A stretch of DNA of 42,301 nt, from the NCBI GenBank assembly GCA_003241055.1, contig QFOD01000031.1, positions 1-42,301 on the forward strand, read 5' to 3'. Positions 40,035-42,301 of this stretch are shown here, one piece after another. Source of the stretch: Roseateles depolymerans. GTDB lineage: Bacteria; Pseudomonadota; Gammaproteobacteria; Burkholderiales; Burkholderiaceae_C. Within the stretch, counting starts at the first letter, position 1; each line of letters opens with the position of its first letter. Both the position numbers and the translations under genes were made by a program. The notes below the pieces were generated by a model. It worked only from the letters and a program-made list of their open reading frames with translations, had not been told where the DNA came from and made no database searches.

Positions 40035-42020
40035 ATGAGCACTGCACTCAGGTACCTAACCAAATCGCGCTTCAAGCTCGCTGCTGAATGCCCTCGGAAA
40101 CTCTTTTACACGGGCAAGCGGCAGTATCTGGATAGGTCGCTGGACGATAGTTTCCTGGCGGCCCTGGCCGAAGGGGGCTACCAAGTGGGCGAGCTGGCTT
40201 GCCTCGCGCATCCGGGGGGCGTCCGGGTCGACGAGCTCGACCACCGGATTGCACTCGAGAAGACCGCCGAACTGCTCAAGCAGGAGCGCGTCACCATCTT
40301 CGAGGCCGCCCTTGCCATCGGGACGCTGTTTGTGCGCGTGGACATCCTTCGCAAGAACGGTGCTGAGGTCGACCTCCTTGAGGTCAAGGCAAAGTCCTAT
40401 AGCGCCAAGGCCGATGGAGACTTCCGAGGTGCAAAGGGCCAACTGAAGTCCGACTTCCTTCCGTATCTCCAGGACGTCGCATTTCAGCGGTTCGTGGCGC
40501 AGCAGGCGCTACCAGGCCAGACCGTGCGGGCCTTCCTTGTGCTGGTGGACAAGGATCAGCGCGCGACGGTCGATGGACTCAATCAACTCTTCAAGGCTGT
40601 CGTGGTCGATGGCCGCCTTCGGATCGAGATGCCTCCAGGCATCAGCCATGAGGCGCTCGGCCAAAGCCTTCTGGCGACCGTCTGCGTCGATAGCCAGGCC
40701 GACCAGATCCTCGCTGATGGACTCGCCGTCGGTCCGGCGGACGTGCGCCCCTTTGCGGAGGCGGTGAAGGTCTTCTCGGCAGCGTACGCTGACGATCGGG
40801 CGCTGGCACCCATGCCTTCTTCAACCTGCAGCGGATGCCAGTTCAAGGCTGCCAGCTGGCCTACGGCAGATGCGCCGCGCAGCGGCTTCCATGAGTGCTG
40901 GTCGGAAGCATTTCAATGGACGGCGGAGGACTTCGGCGATGCAACGGTGTTGGATATCTGGAACTTCAGGGGCAAGGACAAGCTCATTCCGCAGGGCGTC
41001 CTGAAAGCCAAGCAGGTGACCTTGGAAGCCCTTGGCTTCGATGGCGAGGCCCCTGACAAGGCAGGGATGACGACGAAGCATCGGCAGTGGTATGCCTGCC
41101 AGCCCGCATGGCCCGGTGGGGGAGAGTTCTTCTTTGACCGGGAGGGTTATCTCGCGGCATGCGAAGGCTGGAAGTTTCCCCTGCATTGCATCGACTTCGA
41201 GACGAGCACGGTGGCGATTCCATTCTTGAGGGGGCGCCACCCCTATGCAATCACTGCCTTCCAGTTCTCGCATCACATGATCCATGCCGATGGCCGGGTC
41301 GAGCACAAGACCCAGTGGCTATGCGCAGAACCTGGAGTCGACCCAAGCGTGGAATTCGTTCGAGCGCTCAAGGACGCGCTGTCACAGGACGAAGGAACCA
41401 TCTTCCGATGGGCCGCGCACGAGAACACAGTCCTGAACAAACTGCGCGAGGAGCTGATCGCGTCCTTGGATCCTCCTGCTGACCGCGACGAGCTTGTCGC
41501 GTTCATCGAGTCGGTCACGTCGCGCAGCGTTGGGAAGGAGAAGGTCCACGGCACGCGCTCCATGGTCGACCTGTGCGAGATCGCTTCAAAGTTCTATTTC
41601 CACCCGTCGACAAAGGGGAGCAACTCGCTGAAGAAGGTGCTGCCTGCGCTCATGCGCAGCTCGGCCTTCCTTCGAGAAACCTATGGAAAGCCGATTTACG
41701 GCGGACGCGGGGTAAGCCTGAATTTCGACGTGCCCATCGCCTGGTGGGAGGAGCGGAACGGCGAGGTCATCGACCCCTACAAGCTCCTGCCCCCCGTCTT
41801 CGAGGATGTCTCGAGCGCAGAAACGGACGCTGCCGAGGAGGGGCTCGCCGACGAGCTACGCGAGGGTGGGGCCGCGATGGCCGCCTATGCGCGCCTGCAA
41901 TTTGAGGACCTGCCGACGGCGCAGCGTACGGCCATCAAGAGCGCCCTGCTGCGGTACTGCGAGCTGGATACGCTGGCGATGGTGATGGCCGTGCAGGCCT
42001 GGAACGCCATGGCTCGATAG
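40035..42020 (+). CDS. DUF2779 protein: Cas4-like iron-sulphur nuclease plus DEDD exonuclease
   Basis: 661 residues with two nuclease-like parts. The N-terminal PD-(D/E)XK region has D103 (VRVDILRKNG) and E116 with K118 (LLEVKAKS). Cysteines C19, C265, C268 and C288 are arranged like the Cas4/AddB iron-sulphur staple (one early, three late). The C-terminal DUF2779 region has D387 and E389 (LHCIDFETSTVAIPF), an aligned RWAAHENTVL segment, and YCELD ending in D645, as in DEDD/RNase H-fold exonucleases. Such fusions occur in defence or mobile contexts. It is divergent from the WYL gene, and no same-strand gene follows within the window. Confidence 0.82.
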   Translation: MSTALRYLTKSRFKLAAECPRKLFYTGKRQYLDRSLDDSFLAALAEGGYQVGELACLAHPGGVRVDELDHRIALEKTAELLKQERVTIFEAALAIGTLFVRVDILRKNGAEVDLLEVKAKSYSAKADGDFRGAKGQLKSDFLPYLQDVAFQRFVAQQALPGQTVRAFLVLVDKDQRATVDGLNQLFKAVVVDGRLRIEMPPGISHEALGQSLLATVCVDSQADQILADGLAVGPADVRPFAEAVKVFSAAYADDRALAPMPSSTCSGCQFKAASWPTADAPRSGFHECWSEAFQWTAEDFGDATVLDIWNFRGKDKLIPQGVLKAKQVTLEALGFDGEAPDKAGMTTKHRQWYACQPAWPGGGEFFFDREGYLAACEGWKFPLHCIDFETSTVAIPFLRGRHPYAITAFQFSHHMIHADGRVEHKTQWLCAEPGVDPSVEFVRALKDALSQDEGTIFRWAAHENTVLNKLREELIASLDPPADRDELVAFIESVTSRSVGKEKVHGTRSMVDLCEIASKFYFHPSTKGSNSLKKVLPALMRSSAFLRETYGKPIYGGRGVSLNFDVPIAWWEERNGEVIDPYKLLPPVFEDVSSAETDAAEEGLADELREGGAAMAAYARLQFEDLPTAQRTAIKSALLRYCELDTLAMVMAVQAWNAMAR

Positions 42021-42301
42021 AGACTATCCCGTGGGACCGAAGACTCGGCAAGCCGCCAATCGAGTCCGCGAGCTACCACCCCATGGCCGGGCGACAACAC
42101 AGTCGGTCGCCGACTCATGAAGCCTTCGAGAACAGGTTCTTCAACGCAGGGTCGAAGACACCAATCTCATCACGCTGATCCTCAGCCATCAGCCGCTCGA
42201 AGGTAAACGTACGGGGAAGTCACCTTCGATATGGGCGCAGGGGAAGAGCTCGGCTACCCTTGTGGACCTGAGGCACTCGCAAGCATCTCCGTAATGGGCA
42301 A
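42021..42301. other. Right edge: possible 3' remnant of a leftward gene
   Basis: On the reverse strand a frame ending at 42115 reads RTFTFERLMAEDQRDEIGVF then DPALKNLFSKAS and a stop, which looks protein-like. It is preceded by an in-frame TGA, while another frame just upstream reads HIEGDFPVRLP, suggesting a frameshifted tail. The window ends too soon to identify it. Confidence 0.35.

Noticed and set aside
1..42301. CRISPR array near the Cas4-like protein or elsewhere
   Set aside because: No regularly spaced direct repeats were seen anywhere in the window, and no cas1, cas2 or effector gene is present.

Overview
The window is GC-rich and looks like a Burkholderiales (betaproteobacterial) chromosome, probably from the Rubrivivax/Leptothrix/Methylibium or Comamonadaceae side. 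The evidence is the nar gene order, the DUF3079 and 'ribonucleotide reductase subunit alpha-like' small genes, and the IS21, IS66 and IS481 types. This is inferred from protein resemblance, because no rRNA or tRNA marker is present.

Layout. 1-3.5 kb is a nest of insertions: an IS481-family element cut by the window edge sits on the 5' part of an IS21 element, whose istA also carries an amber stop. That IS21 has removed the front of a GNAT acetyltransferase gene. 4.4-23.1 kb is a coherent nitrate respiration block: nnrS, a DUF3079 gene, narX-narL, narK1, narK2, a terminator, a third NarK-like transporter, narG-H-J-I, a parvulin gene, a beta-carbonic anhydrase, one small opposite-strand gene and moaA. 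Together these sense nitrate (NarXL), import it and export nitrite (NarK proteins), reduce it at the membrane (NarGHI, matured by NarJ and probably the parvulin) and start molybdenum cofactor synthesis (MoaA).

23.5-30.6 kb is an accessory region. A compact tyrosine recombinase is followed by 1.2 kb without genes that holds strong inverted repeats. Then comes a tightly coupled five-gene run: zinc-finger protein, serine recombinase, ParB/RepB-like protein, second ParB/RepB-like protein, and a DUF3987 P-loop protein broken by an amber stop. There is no ParA. 30.66-33.68 kb is a complete IS66 element with 26-bp inverted repeats and an extra DUF4279 passenger gene. Its two flanks do not match: the right flank is the first 37 codons of a gene whose remainder is missing, so the element marks a deletion or recombination junction.

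33.7-42.3 kb looks like a defence-type island. It has a PD-(D/E)XK nuclease-family gene followed by the IS66-truncated gene, divergent from an unknown 483-residue protein. Then comes a leftward run of six small genes headed by a WYL-domain regulator, divergent from a DUF2779 protein that combines a Cas4-like iron-sulphur nuclease with a DEDD exonuclease. A perfect 8+4+8 palindrome lies in the WYL/DUF2779 intergenic region. The strongest candidates for undescribed biology are the recombinase-ParB-ParB-DUF3987 operon, the WYL/small-protein/DUF2779 locus and the IS66 passenger gene.
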